DNA from: Deltaproteobacteria bacterium | GTDB lineage: Bacteria; Myxococcota_A; UBA796; UBA2385 | Length of the DNA: 60,708 bases | Direction: 5' to 3' | NCBI GenBank assembly: GCA_018401435.1 | Contig: JAGYJW010000039.1 | Location: 1-60,708 of the forward strand | In this document: piece after piece, positions 24,868 through 33,795 of the stretch | Layout of the letters: each line of letters opens with the position of its first letter | Numbering within the stretch: the first letter of the stretch is position 1 | Made by a program: the position numbers and the translations under genes | Notes under the pieces: generated by a model | What the model was told of the DNA's origin: nothing | Database searches by the model: none | What the model saw: the letters and a program-made list of their open reading frames with translations, nothing else

Positions 24868-26929
24868 GGGGCTCCTTTGGCCTGCGCCACCCAGCGCAGG
24901 CTGAACATCCAGGTGCGGCCAGGCAAGGGGTAGCCGACAAAGTCGGTCACCGGCTGCAAGGCGCGCGCGTCGGCGGCGGGATCGAGGGGGTTGCGGTCCA
25001 CGACCTCCACGCTGCGATCCAGCAGGTTGAGCACCGAGGCCTCCAGGCTGAGGTCCACCCCCGACAAGGGCCGGACCCGCGCAAAGGCCCCGTGCAGGTT
25101 GCGGGGCGGCGAGGGGTAGAAATTGGTGGCATCCCAGTAGTTGCCCGCCACATAGGACCAGGTGTGGCCCACCCGCAGGTGGTCCTGCCAATGCACCGAG
25201 GTGGCCTGAAAGGCCTGCTGGCGGGGCAGCCGGGGCAGCTGGTTTTCAAAGACTTCCGGGCGTTGAACCCGGTTTTCGGAGTGGGTCAGGGTGAGGCTGC
25301 TGCTGCTGTCCAGCAGGCCCCCGAGCGACAGCTCCAAGGCGGCCTCGACCCCCCGGGTGAAGGTCTGACCAAAGTTGACCGGAACGCTGGTCCTCTGCCC
25401 ATTCTGCACAAATATGATCTGGTCCTCCACCGCGCTCCAGTAGTGGCCCACATCCAGGCTGGCCGACAGCCAGCGGCGCTCGGGCAAGGTGAGCACCGCG
25501 CCCACATCCCCCTGCCATCCCCGCTCCGGGCGCAGGTCGGGGTTGCCCACCAGCACGCCACGATCGCCGAAGAGCTCCGAAAAATCCGGGGGCCGCAGGT
25601 AGCGCCCCCCGTTGGCCCGCACCGACAGCGGGGCCCAGGGCTGCGATCCGCAACTCCAACGCATCGCGAAGTCGCGGGGGCAAAGCGACCTTTCCGCCAG
25701 ATTGATCCCGCCAGCTCAGCCGGCTGTCGGCGCCGGGCAGCTGCACCAGCAGCCCCTCGCGGATCATGGCGTGCAGCACCTCCACCGCGTGGCCCGGCAT
25801 GCCGCCGGTGGCGTGGTGGATGCGGGCGCCCAGGCCGGGGGGAGGCGGGCGCCGTCCCAGGACGGTGGTCACCAGTCGGCCCATCTGAACGCGGTTCACG
25901 GGACCCAGGTGCAGGCGCAAGGCGTCGGGGAAGGCGCGCCCCAGGGGCAGGTCGGCCTGGTCGGCCTCGGGGCTGCTGGAGCCCAGCAGCAGCACCGGCA
26001 GGCGGCGGCTGCGCAGCTCGGCTTGCAGCAGGCGCAGGGCGTCGAGGGCGGCAGGATCCGCCCGGTGCAGGCGCCGAAGCACCAGGAGCACCGGGCGATC
26101 GTCCAGGGCGCTGCGCAGGTTGAGCAAGGCGAGCAAGGCCGATGCGGCGCGATCGGACTGGAAGGGCTCGAGCGGCGTAAAGCGCAGGGGCCCCTGGCCC
26201 AGGCGCACCCGCCCATGGACCGTGAGCTGGTCCTTGTCGTTGTTGGCGCGTCGGGGCCGGCTGTCGTCGGTGAGGTTGTAGGGGGTGCCATTGTCCGAGA
26301 AGTAGCGGAAGTCGCCCCGGGTGCTGAAGACCTCGGCAAAGGCCAGGGCATCCACCGGCACCACTTCGGCTCGCCCGCCCGGCCTGCAAGGCCTCCATGC
26401 AGGCGCTGCCCAGCGCCCGGCCGGCCAGAGGACCTGAAGCAGGCTGGGGGCGGCAGGCTGCACTCAGGCGTCACCAGGTTGACGCCGCCGATGGGGGGCG
26501 GCGGCAAAGCGAGCCGGGCCCGCCCCGTGGGCCTCCACCCGCTCAAGGCCAGCAGCGGCAGCTCTGGCGAGGTTGATACCTGCTGCCATCGGGGTTCAGC
26601 GGGATGCCGTCGATGAAGACCTGCACCTGCCGCAGAGACGAGCCCCGGATGCCCACCGCCGAGAAGTCGCCCAGGCCCCCCAGGGACAGCACCCGGGCGC
26701 CGGCCACCCGCTCCAAGACCCCCGCCACCGACGCGTCACGGGCCAGGCGCTCGTCCACCGGGATGACCGTGAGGCTGGCCGTGCCTTCGCCCTCAAGCAG
26801 GCCGTCGGCCTCCACCACGATCAAGCCCCCCGCCTCGTCAGAGGCGGGGTCGGGTTCAGTGGCGTGGGCCGGCGCCAGAAAGGCGCCCACCAGACCGGAG
26901 GCGAGCCACGGGATGATCCGGGCCTCCAC
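24864..26929 (-). pseudogene. btuB: TonB-dependent cobalamin receptor (BtuB-like), frameshifted and interrupted
   Basis: GTG 26929 begins a signal peptide (ends APAHA), followed by the plug domain: a VVEADGLL TonB-box region, SLTVIPVDE, GARVLSLGGLGDFSAVGIRG and QVQVFIDGIPLNPDG. The frame then changes near 26545 and again between 26350 and 26470 (IGGVNLVTPE; FSTRGDFRYFSDNGTPYN). From about 26165 to 25640 the sequence is not receptor but ATPase. The barrel resumes with VRANGGRYLRPPDFSELFG, GNPDLRPERGWQ, and ends with a C-terminal strand (TWMFSLRW). A cobalamin riboswitch lies upstream. In its present form it cannot encode a working receptor unless the indels and insert are assembly faults. Confidence 0.75.
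25640..26165 (-). other. ATPase gene fragment inside the TonB receptor gene
   Basis: In frame with the preceding receptor segment, about 175 residues read as part of an AAA/STAND-type ATPase of the kind attached to bacterial Ser/Thr kinases: RPVLLVLRRLHRADPAALDA (Walker-B-like strand), LRLLQAELRSRRLPVLLLGSS, LRLHLGPVNRVQMGRLV and HHATGGMPGHAVEVLHAMI. No receptor-type strands are present here, and both flanks are clearly receptor. The ends are estimates to within about 20 bases. It is not a copy of the ATPase gene at 39-41.6 kb. Confidence 0.65.
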
Positions 26930-26994
26930 CGGGGAATGCTGGAGCAGGGCCCCCGGCAGGAGGCCTCACCCGGTCTTCATCCCCGAAGAACGTG

Positions 26995-27180
26995 GGTTGG
27001 ATCGCACGCGGCCGGTCTCCTGGCTGCCGGATCGATCGTCCCTCGCGCCTTCCCGCGGCAATAGCCGCAGTGGCGAATGCGAGGGGCGTACCCGGATACA
27101 GTGGCGGGGGCCGCGTCGGTTTCACCCCAAAAGGGGCTTCCGACTTCCCGTTTCACCCTGAGAGAGCATCCCAGGGCACC
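26995..27180 (-). promoter_or_regulatory. Cobalamin riboswitch
   Basis: Read on the minus strand from 27180, the conserved cobalamin aptamer blocks appear in order: GGTGCCC at the 5' end, CGGGAAG, GGTGAAACCGACGCGG followed by CCGCCACTGTA, then GCCACTGCGG, GCGGGAAGGCGCGAGGG, and the 3' B12-box AGCCAGGAGACCGGCC. These match the P3-P6 core and the GCCACTG / GGGAAGGC / GCCAGGAGACC signature of the class. It lies about 65 bases before the TonB receptor start and should lower expression of the receptor operon when adenosylcobalamin is abundant. Confidence 0.93.
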
Positions 27181-27415
27181 GCGTGCGCAATACAGAAAAG
27201 AGCCAGGGGGCAGATAGCCCCGCCCAGGGTCCAGGGCTACCGCGGGCCGCAGAGATCGGCGCCCAAGGTCGCCCGCCTGCGATCGGCAGGATAAACCCTG
27301 CGGCGAATTCTCTCGGCTTCGGTGGAGCGCCACGCTGGCGCGGCGCCGTTGCTTGCCAGATCCGCCGGAAGGGCATAGACCCGGCCGGTTCAACGACCTT
27401 CCAAGGTGTCGCATC

Positions 27416-27634
27416 ATGGCTCCGCGCCGTTCCCGCCCCTGTGCCTACTGTGCTGAGAAGTCCGCTGGTCTCGACTACAAGGACCCCCGCACCCTCAGCC
27501 GCTTCATCACCGAAGGCGGCAAGATCCAGCCCCGCCGCCAGACCGGCATGTGCTCCAAGCACCAGCGCCAGGTCTCGGCCGAGATCAAGCGCAGCCGCCA
27601 CCTGGCCTTCCTGGCTGCCGCTACCGTCGAATAG
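27416..27634 (+). CDS. rpsR: 30S ribosomal protein bS18, zinc-type, stand-alone
   Basis: A 72-residue protein from ATG 27416, with AAGGTG 8 bases upstream. The family signature is intact: DYKDPRTLSRFITEGGKI, then QPRRQTGMCSKHQRQVSAEI and a KRSRHLAFL end. It keeps CAYC near the N terminus and the later Cys-Ser-Lys-His, so it is the zinc-binding form. Most bacteria encode bS18 between rpsF and rplI; here it stands alone, divergent from the cobalamin riboswitch and with its own strong hairpin behind it. It may be a second copy, which cannot be judged from this window. Confidence 0.93.
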   Translation: MAPRRSRPCAYCAEKSAGLDYKDPRTLSRFITEGGKIQPRRQTGMCSKHQRQVSAEIKRSRHLAFLAAATVE

Positions 27635-27663
27635 CGGCCGCGCCGGATCCCTCCGGACGCCCC

Positions 27664-27706
27664 AGCCGGCTCGCCGCCCATGATTCATGGGAACCGGCGG
27701 CCGGCT
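27664..27706 (+). terminator. Three-part hairpin behind rpsR
   Basis: An extended inverted repeat: AGCCGGC (27664-27670) pairs with GCCGGCT (27700-27706), CGCCG with CGGCG inside it, and CCCATGA with TCATGGG at the tip. A short T-tract (TTTGT) follows. It lies 30 bases after the rpsR stop and is a convincing intrinsic terminator separating rpsR from the sigma-factor gene. Confidence 0.75.
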
Positions 27707-27725
27707 TTGTGCGTATAAGCGCGCG

Positions 27726-28286
27726 ATGGCCACCGCCCAGCCCCAGCGCCCCGACCCCGCCTGCGATCGCGACGCGCTGATCGCCGGCGATGCGGGGGCC
27801 TGGGCGCGGCTGCTGGCGGCCGAGGGTCCGCGCATCTACGCCTTGTGCCGGCGCCTGGACCCCGATCCCGACGACGCCTTTCAGGCAATCTGGGAGCGGG
27901 TGCACCAGCGCCTGGATCGCTTCGATCCCGCGGGTCCCGCCAGCCTGGGCACCTGGATTGGCAGCCTCGCCCGGCACCTGCTGGTGGATCGCCACCGGCG
28001 GCGTCGGGTGCGGGGCGAGGTGGTGGGGCAGATCGGCCTGGCCGAGCCGGGGCGGGCCGACCGGGTGGAGGAGGCCTTGGACGCCGACCGTCGCAGCCAG
28101 CGTTTGGAGGGCGCCCTGGGCCGGCTGCCGCCCGGGCAGCGCCGCGCGGTGCTGTTGCACCACCTCGATGGCCTGGCCATCGACGCCATCGCCGAGGTCG
28201 AGGGTGTGGCCGAAGGCACGATCAAGTCCCGCCTGCACCGGGCCCGCGCCCGCCTGGTCCGCCTGCTGGGAGGATTCGACCCATGA
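27726..28286 (+). CDS. ECF-type RNA polymerase sigma factor
   Basis: A 186-residue sigma-70 family protein from ATG 27726. Region 2 is seen around residues 20-75 (LAAEGPRIYALCRRL, DAFQAIWERVHQRLDRFD, LGTWIGSLARHLLVDRHRRR), and region 4 at the C terminus (LGRLPPGQRRAVLLHHLDGL, AIAEVEGVAEGTIKSRLHRA). Group 3 and the extra-cytoplasmic-function type follow from the missing region 3. Its stop overlaps the start of the next gene (ATGA), whose N-terminal helical region fits an anti-sigma domain, so the pair should act together as a signal-responsive switch. Confidence 0.92.
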   Translation: MATAQPQRPDPACDRDALIAGDAGAWARLLAAEGPRIYALCRRLDPDPDDAFQAIWERVHQRLDRFDPAGPASLGTWIGSLARHLLVDRHRRRRVRGEVVGQIGLAEPGRADRVEEALDADRRSQRLEGALGRLPPGQRRAVLLHHLDGLAIDAIAEVEGVAEGTIKSRLHRARARLVRLLGGFDP

Positions 28287-29537
28287 GCCCCCTCGACCGC
28301 CTGTCCGACGCCGATCTGGAGCAGCTGTCGCGCTGGCTGGACGGGGAGCTTTCGGCGGCCGAGGCCGCCACCCTGGCCGCCCGGGTGCAGCAGGAGCCCG
28401 CCCTGGCAGCGGCCTGGCGCAGCCTCTCGGCGCTTCCGGCGGCCCTGGCCGCCTTGCCCACCGAGGCCCCGGTGCCCCCGCCCTGCTTCAGCAGGTGCTG
28501 GCCGATCGAAGGCCCCAGGCGCCGGCCAACACGGGGCGCTGGAAGCCCGGGAATGTGCTGCTGGGCCTCATCCTGGGGGCGGCGACCACCCTGCTCGTGC
28601 TGCGACCCACGCCGGCCCCCCGCCTGGATCTGCTGCAGGGTGCGCAGCTGGTGGAGGGGAAGGCGGTGCTGATGGCCGAGGGCACCCGCATCGCCGTCGA
28701 AGGCCGCGCCCGCATTTCGGTGGAACCCGCCGCAGCCCTTGGGCGTGAGAGCGAGGGAACCCCCCATGCGGAGGAGCAGATGCAGCTCCCCTCCCTGGCA
28801 GCGGGCGCCCTGGGTGGCGCCTTGATCACCGTCGCAGTCTACGAAGGCCGCGCCACCTGGACCCGCCGGGCGGCCCCAGCCAGCAGCTGTCGGCCGGGCA
28901 GTCGGCCCAGGTGGGCGTCGGCTCCGATCCGCCAGGATCCGCCTGCCCCACCCGCCACCCCGACCTTGCCCGCGGTCCGGCCAGCCCTCCCCCCGCCAAC
29001 CTGCCGGCGGCCCTGGCCCGCATCGACGCCCTGGAGCGCGAGATCGCCGCCCTGGAGCTGGAGCGCGACCTGCAGGCCGGCGCGCTGGTGCAGGTGGAGG
29101 GCCAGCCGCAGCCCTGGCCCGAGGGCCTGCACCCCGCCTATGCCGAGCCCGCCTTCACCCGAACGGTGCAGGCCGCCCTGGCCGCCGATCCCGAGCTGGA
29201 GCTGCTTGGGGTGGACTGCGCGGAGTACCCCTGCATCGCCCTGGTGCGCAGCTTCGGCGACGAGGGCGGGGCGGGTCCCAAGGCCCTGGGAGAGCGCCTG
29301 GGAGAACAGCTCGCCGCCCAGGGCCTGTCCGATCCCGGCGTGGGCCTGTGGGTCAGCCGGGAGCAAGGCCCCGAAGGCACCGAGCCCCTCACCCTGGTGG
29401 GGGTGGCGCTCAATGACCCGGCCCAGACCCCGCCCGACAACCGCACCCGCACGGACTGGCGCATCGGCGAATGGACCGCCCAGATCGCCGACGAGCTGGG
29501 CGAGGGACCGCCCCCCGCCGCCTACCCCGACCCCTGA
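28283..29537 (+). CDS. Anti-sigma factor with membrane helix and FecR-like domain, two frameshifts
   Basis: ATG 28283 overlaps the sigma gene's stop. The N-terminal part (LSDADLEQLSRWLDGELSA) is a typical anti-sigma helical domain. A one-base shift near 28478 is needed to read ALLQQVLADRRPQAP and the membrane helix GNVLLGLILGAATTLLVLR; a FecR-type domain follows (LQGAQLVEGKAVLMAEG to VAVYEGRATW). A second shift near 28860 leads to PPGGPSQQLSAGQSAQV and a C-terminal coiled-coil plus globular part (IDALEREIAALELERDL; two Cys in DCAEYPCIAL). Intact length would be about 417 residues. The frame changes look like sequence errors because both sides stay well conserved. It should hold the sigma factor at the membrane. 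Confidence 0.75.
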
Positions 29538-30859
29538 GCGCGCCGGCCCCACAAGGCGCGCAGCAGGGCCAACACAACAAAGATGATCACCCCGAAAATG
29601 GGCAGCAGGCCTTCATCGCCAACGACCGTCCCCCACAGGCTCAGGCCGATGGTGAGGCCCGAGGCCAGCAGGTAGAGCAGGGGCGAGCTGGGGTAGCCGC
29701 TGGCCCGGTAGGGGCGCGGGAGGTCGGGTCGCGAGCGGCGCAGCCGGTAGAGCGCAAAGACGCTGAAGCTGCCCACCCCCATCATGGACAGGCCGCTGAG
29801 GGCGAGCAGCTCGCTGAAGCGCCCGCTGAGCAGCACCGCGCAGGCCAGGGCGGCTTGCAGCAGCAGCGCCGCCGCCGGGGTGCCGTTGGACCCCCACAGC
29901 CGCCCCAGGCGGGCGGGCAGCAGGCCCCGCTCGGCCATGCCCACCGCCACCCGGGCCCCGCCCAGGATGGTGCCATTGATGCTGGCCAGCAGGGCGATCA
30001 GCACCAGGCCAGCCATCAGGGCCTCGCCTGTGGGCCCGAGCAGGGCCCGGGCCAGGGCGCTGCCCGCCTCGCCCGCCTGGGCCAGCCCGCCCATGCCCAG
30101 CACCGAGACGAAGGCCGCGCAGAGCAGCAGGTAGAGGGCCGTCACCACCACGGTGCCCCCCAACATGGCCAGGGGCAGGGTCCGCCCGGGATCCCGCACC
30201 TCGCCAGCGATATAGACCACCGCCGGCCAGCCCGCATAGCTGAAGTAGACCGCGCCAAAGGCCGCCGCCAGGGCCCCCGGTCCCCCAGGGCTGGGCGGGG
30301 GCAGCGGCAGCGGGGGCGGCCCGAAGAGCAGCCCGCCCACGGCCAGGCCCGCCAGGGCCACCAGGGGCACCAGGGTGCAGGCCAGCTGCACCGCGACCGC
30401 AAGGCGCAGCCCCCGGATGTTGATGGCGGTCAGGCCGAGGATGAGCACCAGGGCGACCCCCTTGTCCCCTCCCCCCGACAGGTCGAGATCCAGCCCGGCC
30501 GCCGTCACCAGGGTCTGGGCCTGGTATTGGCCCACCGCCGCCGCCATGGCCGCGATGCTGCCGGCAAAGGCGAAGGCAAAGCCCACCAGTCCCGACGCGA
30601 AGGCCAGGGACGGCCCAAAGGCCTCTCCTTGAAAGACCAGGTCTCCCCCGGCTCTTGGAAATGCGGCGCCCAGCTCGGCATAGGCCACCGCCCCGCTGAG
30701 GGCGACCAGGCCCCCCAGCAGCCACAGGCCAAAGAAGAGGGGCAGGCTGGGGGCGGCGGCCGCCACGACGGGCGGGGTGAGCAGGATGCCCACGCCCAGC
30801 ATGGTGCCGGCGACGATGGCGGTGGCGCCGGCGGGGCCGATGCGGGCAGAGGTTGACAT
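29522..30859 (-). CDS. APC-family amino acid permease
   Basis: A 445-residue transporter with about 12 hydrophobic helices. The start at ATG 30859 is supported by GGAG 8 bases upstream; a longer frame adds a non-hydrophobic leader. Helix 1 holds the substrate-binding GTMLGVGIL element of the APC superfamily, and helix 2-3 contains AYAELGAAFPRAGGD, the family signature. Later helices (ALAAAFGAVYFSYAGW; EVRDPGRTLPLA) are also canonical. It imports or exchanges an amino acid or amine; specificity cannot be assigned. It is divergent from the UspA gene, and its stop overlaps the end of the anti-sigma gene on the other strand. Confidence 0.88.
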   Translation of the reverse strand: MSTSARIGPAGATAIVAGTMLGVGILLTPPVVAAAAPSLPLFFGLWLLGGLVALSGAVAYAELGAAFPRAGGDLVFQGEAFGPSLAFASGLVGFAFAFAGSIAAMAAAVGQYQAQTLVTAAGLDLDLSGGGDKGVALVLILGLTAINIRGLRLAVAVQLACTLVPLVALAGLAVGGLLFGPPPLPLPPPSPGGPGALAAAFGAVYFSYAGWPAVVYIAGEVRDPGRTLPLAMLGGTVVVTALYLLLCAAFVSVLGMGGLAQAGEAGSALARALLGPTGEALMAGLVLIALLASINGTILGGARVAVGMAERGLLPARLGRLWGSNGTPAAALLLQAALACAVLLSGRFSELLALSGLSMMGVGSFSVFALYRLRRSRPDLPRPYRASGYPSSPLLYLLASGLTIGLSLWGTVVGDEGLLPIFGVIIFVVLALLRALWGRRAQGSG

Positions 30860-30923
30860 CGCGGACGGCTCCTCGGCGCTGCGGTTAGCCAGATCGCGCC
30901 CCATCGCCGAGACGGAGTCGCCG

Positions 30924-31391
30924 ATGAGCTTTCGCCGCATCCTGGTCGCCACGGACTTCAGCCCCCACGCCCGCCTGGCCTTGGAGCAGGCGCGGGACCT
31001 CGTTCAGAATAACGGTGGCAAGGTCATCTTGATGACGGCCTTGGACCGGCCCGACCCGCTGACGATGGTGGGCGGCGGCCTCAAGACCCCCCTGCCCCTG
31101 CCGCAAGCCCGGCAGAGCGCGGCGGTGCACTTGCAGGCCGAAGCCCAGGCCGTCGGGCTGGGGCAGCTCCTCGATGCCGTCCTGGTGCGCGACGGCAGCC
31201 CCGAGGACGAGATCCTGGATGCGGCCGAGACGGTGCAGGCCGACCTTATCGTGCTGGGCAGCCACGGCCTCACCGGGGTCAAGCGCTGGCTGCTGGGCTC
31301 AGTCTCCGAGCGCGTGCTGCAACGCAGCAATCTCCCGGTGCTGGTGGTCCCGCTGCGGCAGGCCCGCCCGATGCCAAAGGCGATGCCATAG
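30924..31391 (+). CDS. Universal stress protein UspA family
   Basis: A 155-residue single-domain Usp protein from ATG 30924, with GGAG 6 bases upstream. It opens with RRILVATDFSP and ends with the ATP-binding signature GSHGLTGVKRWLLGSVSERV, then NLPVLVVP. The G-2x-G-9x-G(S/T) motif is complete, so it should be an ATP-binding (UspFG-type) member. It lies 30 bases before the OPT transporter gene on the same strand and may be co-transcribed with it. Confidence 0.9.
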   Translation: MSFRRILVATDFSPHARLALEQARDLVQNNGGKVILMTALDRPDPLTMVGGGLKTPLPLPQARQSAAVHLQAEAQAVGLGQLLDAVLVRDGSPEDEILDAAETVQADLIVLGSHGLTGVKRWLLGSVSERVLQRSNLPVLVVPLRQARPMPKAMP

Positions 31392-31421
31392 GATGGGTGC
31401 TCCAGCCTGCGTGGAGTCCCC

Positions 31422-33395
31422 ATGGGCGGAGATGCCCCCGACCTGAAGATGGTGCTGCCGCCCGAGGCCTATACCGAGCTTCCCGAGGGCCAGGTCTACC
31501 GGCCGGTGGTGCCGGCGGACCGGGTCATGCCGGAGTTCACCCTGCGAGCCGTCGTCATCGGCGCGGTGGTGGGCGTGATCTTTGGCGCTGCCAACGCCTA
31601 CCTGGGGCTCAAGGTGGGCCTGACCGTGTCGGCGAGCATCCCGGCGGCGGTCATCGGCGTGGCAGCCTTTCGGCTGCTGCGACGGGGCAGCCTGCTGGAG
31701 ACCAATATCGTCCAGACGGTGGGCTCGGCCGGTGAGAGCCTCGCCGCTGGCGTGATCTTCACCCTGCCCGTGCTCTTTCTGTGGGGAGAGGTGCCGGGCT
31801 TCTGGCCCATCTTCCCGCTGTCGCTGCTGGGCGGGCTGCTGGGGGTCTTCTTCATGATCCCCTTGCGCCGCTTCTTGATCGTCGAGGAGCACGGGCGGCT
31901 GACCTACCCCGAAGGCACGGCCTGCGCCGAGGTGCAGGTGGCCAGCCAGGCCGGGGGCAGCCAGGCCCGGCTGCTCTTCGCGGGAATGGGCGCGGGCGCG
32001 ATCTATACGGCCCTGGAGCGCTTCTTCCACCTCTTCCCCGCCGAGGTGGACCTGCAGGCCCGGCTCAAGGGCTTCCGCACCAGCCTGGGGGGCGATGTGA
32101 CCCCCGAGCTGCTGGGGGTCGGCTATATCATCGGGCCCCGGGTGGCCGCCGTGATGCTGGCGGGCGGCGCGGTGGGCTGGCTGGTGATCATGCCGCTCAT
32201 CTACCTCTTCGGGGGCGCGGCGGGGGCGCCGGTGGCCCCAGAGACCACGCTGCTCATCCCGGCCATGGACACCTTCACGGTCTGGAGTCGCTACCTCCGC
32301 TACATCGGCGCCGGGGCGGTCGCTTTCGGCGGTCTGTTCACCCTGGTCAAGTCCACGCCCACGCTGTTGCGCTCCTTTCAGCTGGGCATTCAGGCGGTGC
32401 GGGCGGCCAGGGCCGATGCCGATGTTCCCCGCACCGAGCGCGAGCTGCCCCTGACGGTGGTGGGGGCGGCCCTGCTGGTGATCGGCCTTCTCTCTGCCTT
32501 TCTGCCCTTGATGCCCGGAGGGCGCGGCAGCATCGGCGCCCTGGCCGGGCTGGCGGTGGTGGTCTTCGCCTTCTTCTTCGTGACGGTGTCCAGCCGCATC
32601 GTGGGCCTGATCGGCTCCTCCTCCAACCCCATCAGCGGCATGACCATCGCCACGGTGCTGCTGTGTTCGCTGGTCTTCGGGGAGTTGTACGAGGTGGGCA
32701 CGGCGCGGGTGGCGGTGCTCACCATTGGCGCCCTGGTCTGCATCGCCGCAGCCATCGCCGGGGACACCTCCCAGGACCTCAAGACCGGCCACCTGCTGGG
32801 GGCCACGCCGCGCAGCCAGCAGCTGGGCGAGGTCATCGGCGTGGTGACTGCGGCCCTGACCATGAGCACGGTGCTGGCCCTCTTTGCCGACAAGGTGGTG
32901 GACGGCAGCTTCAAGGCGCCCCAGGCCAACCTCATCCGCCTGGTGATCGACGGGGTGGTGGGCGGCGGCCTGCCCTGGGGCCTGGTGATCGTGGGCGCCT
33001 TCATGGCGCTCTGTGTCGAGATCATGGGCCTGCCCACCCTGGCCTTCGCCGTGGGGCTCTACCTGCCCATCCACCTGGCCACGCCGGTGATGCTGGGGGG
33101 CCTGGTGCGCCTGGCGGTCGAAGCGGGCACCCCCAAGGCCGAGCGCGGCCACCGCCGCGAAATCGGCGTGCTCTTTGGCAGCGGGCTGATCGCTGGTGCC
33201 GCCCTGGTGGGCGTGGTCGCCGCAGCCATCACCTTCTTCGAGCTGGGCTGGTTCTCGGGAGAGGAGCCCTCCCCCGAGGCCTGGCTGCCCGCCACGCTGG
33301 CCTTCGGCAGCATCACCGCCCTGTTGGCCTATGTGACGCTGGGTCCGCCGGGCCGGAAGCCCCCCGAGGAGCCCCCGCCCGCGGGGACGGCCTAA
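31422..33395 (+). CDS. OPT-family oligopeptide transporter
   Basis: A 657-residue membrane protein with about 14-16 helices. The N-terminal third carries the family signatures NAYLGLKVGLTVSASIPAAV and ETNIVQTVGSAGESLAAGV, followed by FMIPLRRFLIVEEHGRLTYP and GTACAEV. The second half has SSNPISGMTIATVL and an LPWGLVIVGAFMALCVEIMG segment. These are the bacterial OPT (DUF/TIGR00728/733-type) features; members move peptides, siderophore-like compounds or metals across the inner membrane, driven by protons. The length is normal and the gene is intact. It follows the UspA gene and is convergent with a lipocytochrome. Confidence 0.9.
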   Translation: MGGDAPDLKMVLPPEAYTELPEGQVYRPVVPADRVMPEFTLRAVVIGAVVGVIFGAANAYLGLKVGLTVSASIPAAVIGVAAFRLLRRGSLLETNIVQTVGSAGESLAAGVIFTLPVLFLWGEVPGFWPIFPLSLLGGLLGVFFMIPLRRFLIVEEHGRLTYPEGTACAEVQVASQAGGSQARLLFAGMGAGAIYTALERFFHLFPAEVDLQARLKGFRTSLGGDVTPELLGVGYIIGPRVAAVMLAGGAVGWLVIMPLIYLFGGAAGAPVAPETTLLIPAMDTFTVWSRYLRYIGAGAVAFGGLFTLVKSTPTLLRSFQLGIQAVRAARADADVPRTERELPLTVVGAALLVIGLLSAFLPLMPGGRGSIGALAGLAVVVFAFFFVTVSSRIVGLIGSSSNPISGMTIATVLLCSLVFGELYEVGTARVAVLTIGALVCIAAAIAGDTSQDLKTGHLLGATPRSQQLGEVIGVVTAALTMSTVLALFADKVVDGSFKAPQANLIRLVIDGVVGGGLPWGLVIVGAFMALCVEIMGLPTLAFAVGLYLPIHLATPVMLGGLVRLAVEAGTPKAERGHRREIGVLFGSGLIAGAALVGVVAAAITFFELGWFSGEEPSPEAWLPATLAFGSITALLAYVTLGPPGRKPPEEPPPAGTA

Positions 33396-33752
33396 GGGAA
33401 GGTGGCCCGCAGATAGGTCACCACGGCGGTGACGTCGCCCGCGCTCAGGGCCAGGCCGGGCATGGAGCCCACGCCATTCAGGATGACCGACTCCAGCTCG
33501 CTGTCGGACTTGCCCGGCACCTCGTCGGAGAGGTCCGCCGCGCTACCGCTGTTGCCGTCCGCGCCGTGGCAGCCCGCGCAGTTGTTGGCGAAGACGTCAG
33601 CGCCTTCGCTGCCGTCGGTGCCGCCGCTGCCGTCGGTGCCATCGGCCGTGGACCCGGGTGTCGCCCGAGTCGGTGGTCTCCTTGTCACCGCAGGCCACGG
33701 CCAGACCCAAGACAAGTGCGGGGGCGAGGGCCCCAAGGATGCTGCGCTTCAT
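33392..33752 (-). CDS. Mono-heme cytochrome c lipoprotein, one frameshift
   Basis: ATG 33752 starts a lipoprotein signal (LVLGLAVACGDKET) in one frame; near 33655, at a GGG run, a one-base shift joins a short Thr-Asp-Gly-type linker and a cytochrome c domain: FANNCAGCHGADG heme-attachment site, LSDEVPGKSD, and the distal Met ligand in VGSMPGLALS, ending VVTYLRATFP. The total would be about 119 residues. The gene is a tandem relative of the next one upstream, which has the same layout. It probably carries electrons on the periplasmic side. Confidence 0.8.
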
Positions 33753-33795
33753 CGTGTCTCCATCTTCATGGTTGGGGGGGCGCCCAGCGCGCCGT

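Noticed and set aside
30853..30858. TTGACA upstream of the UspA gene as a promoter
   Set aside because: No acceptable -10 hexamer lies 15-19 bases downstream, and the motif overlaps the start codon region of the divergent permease.
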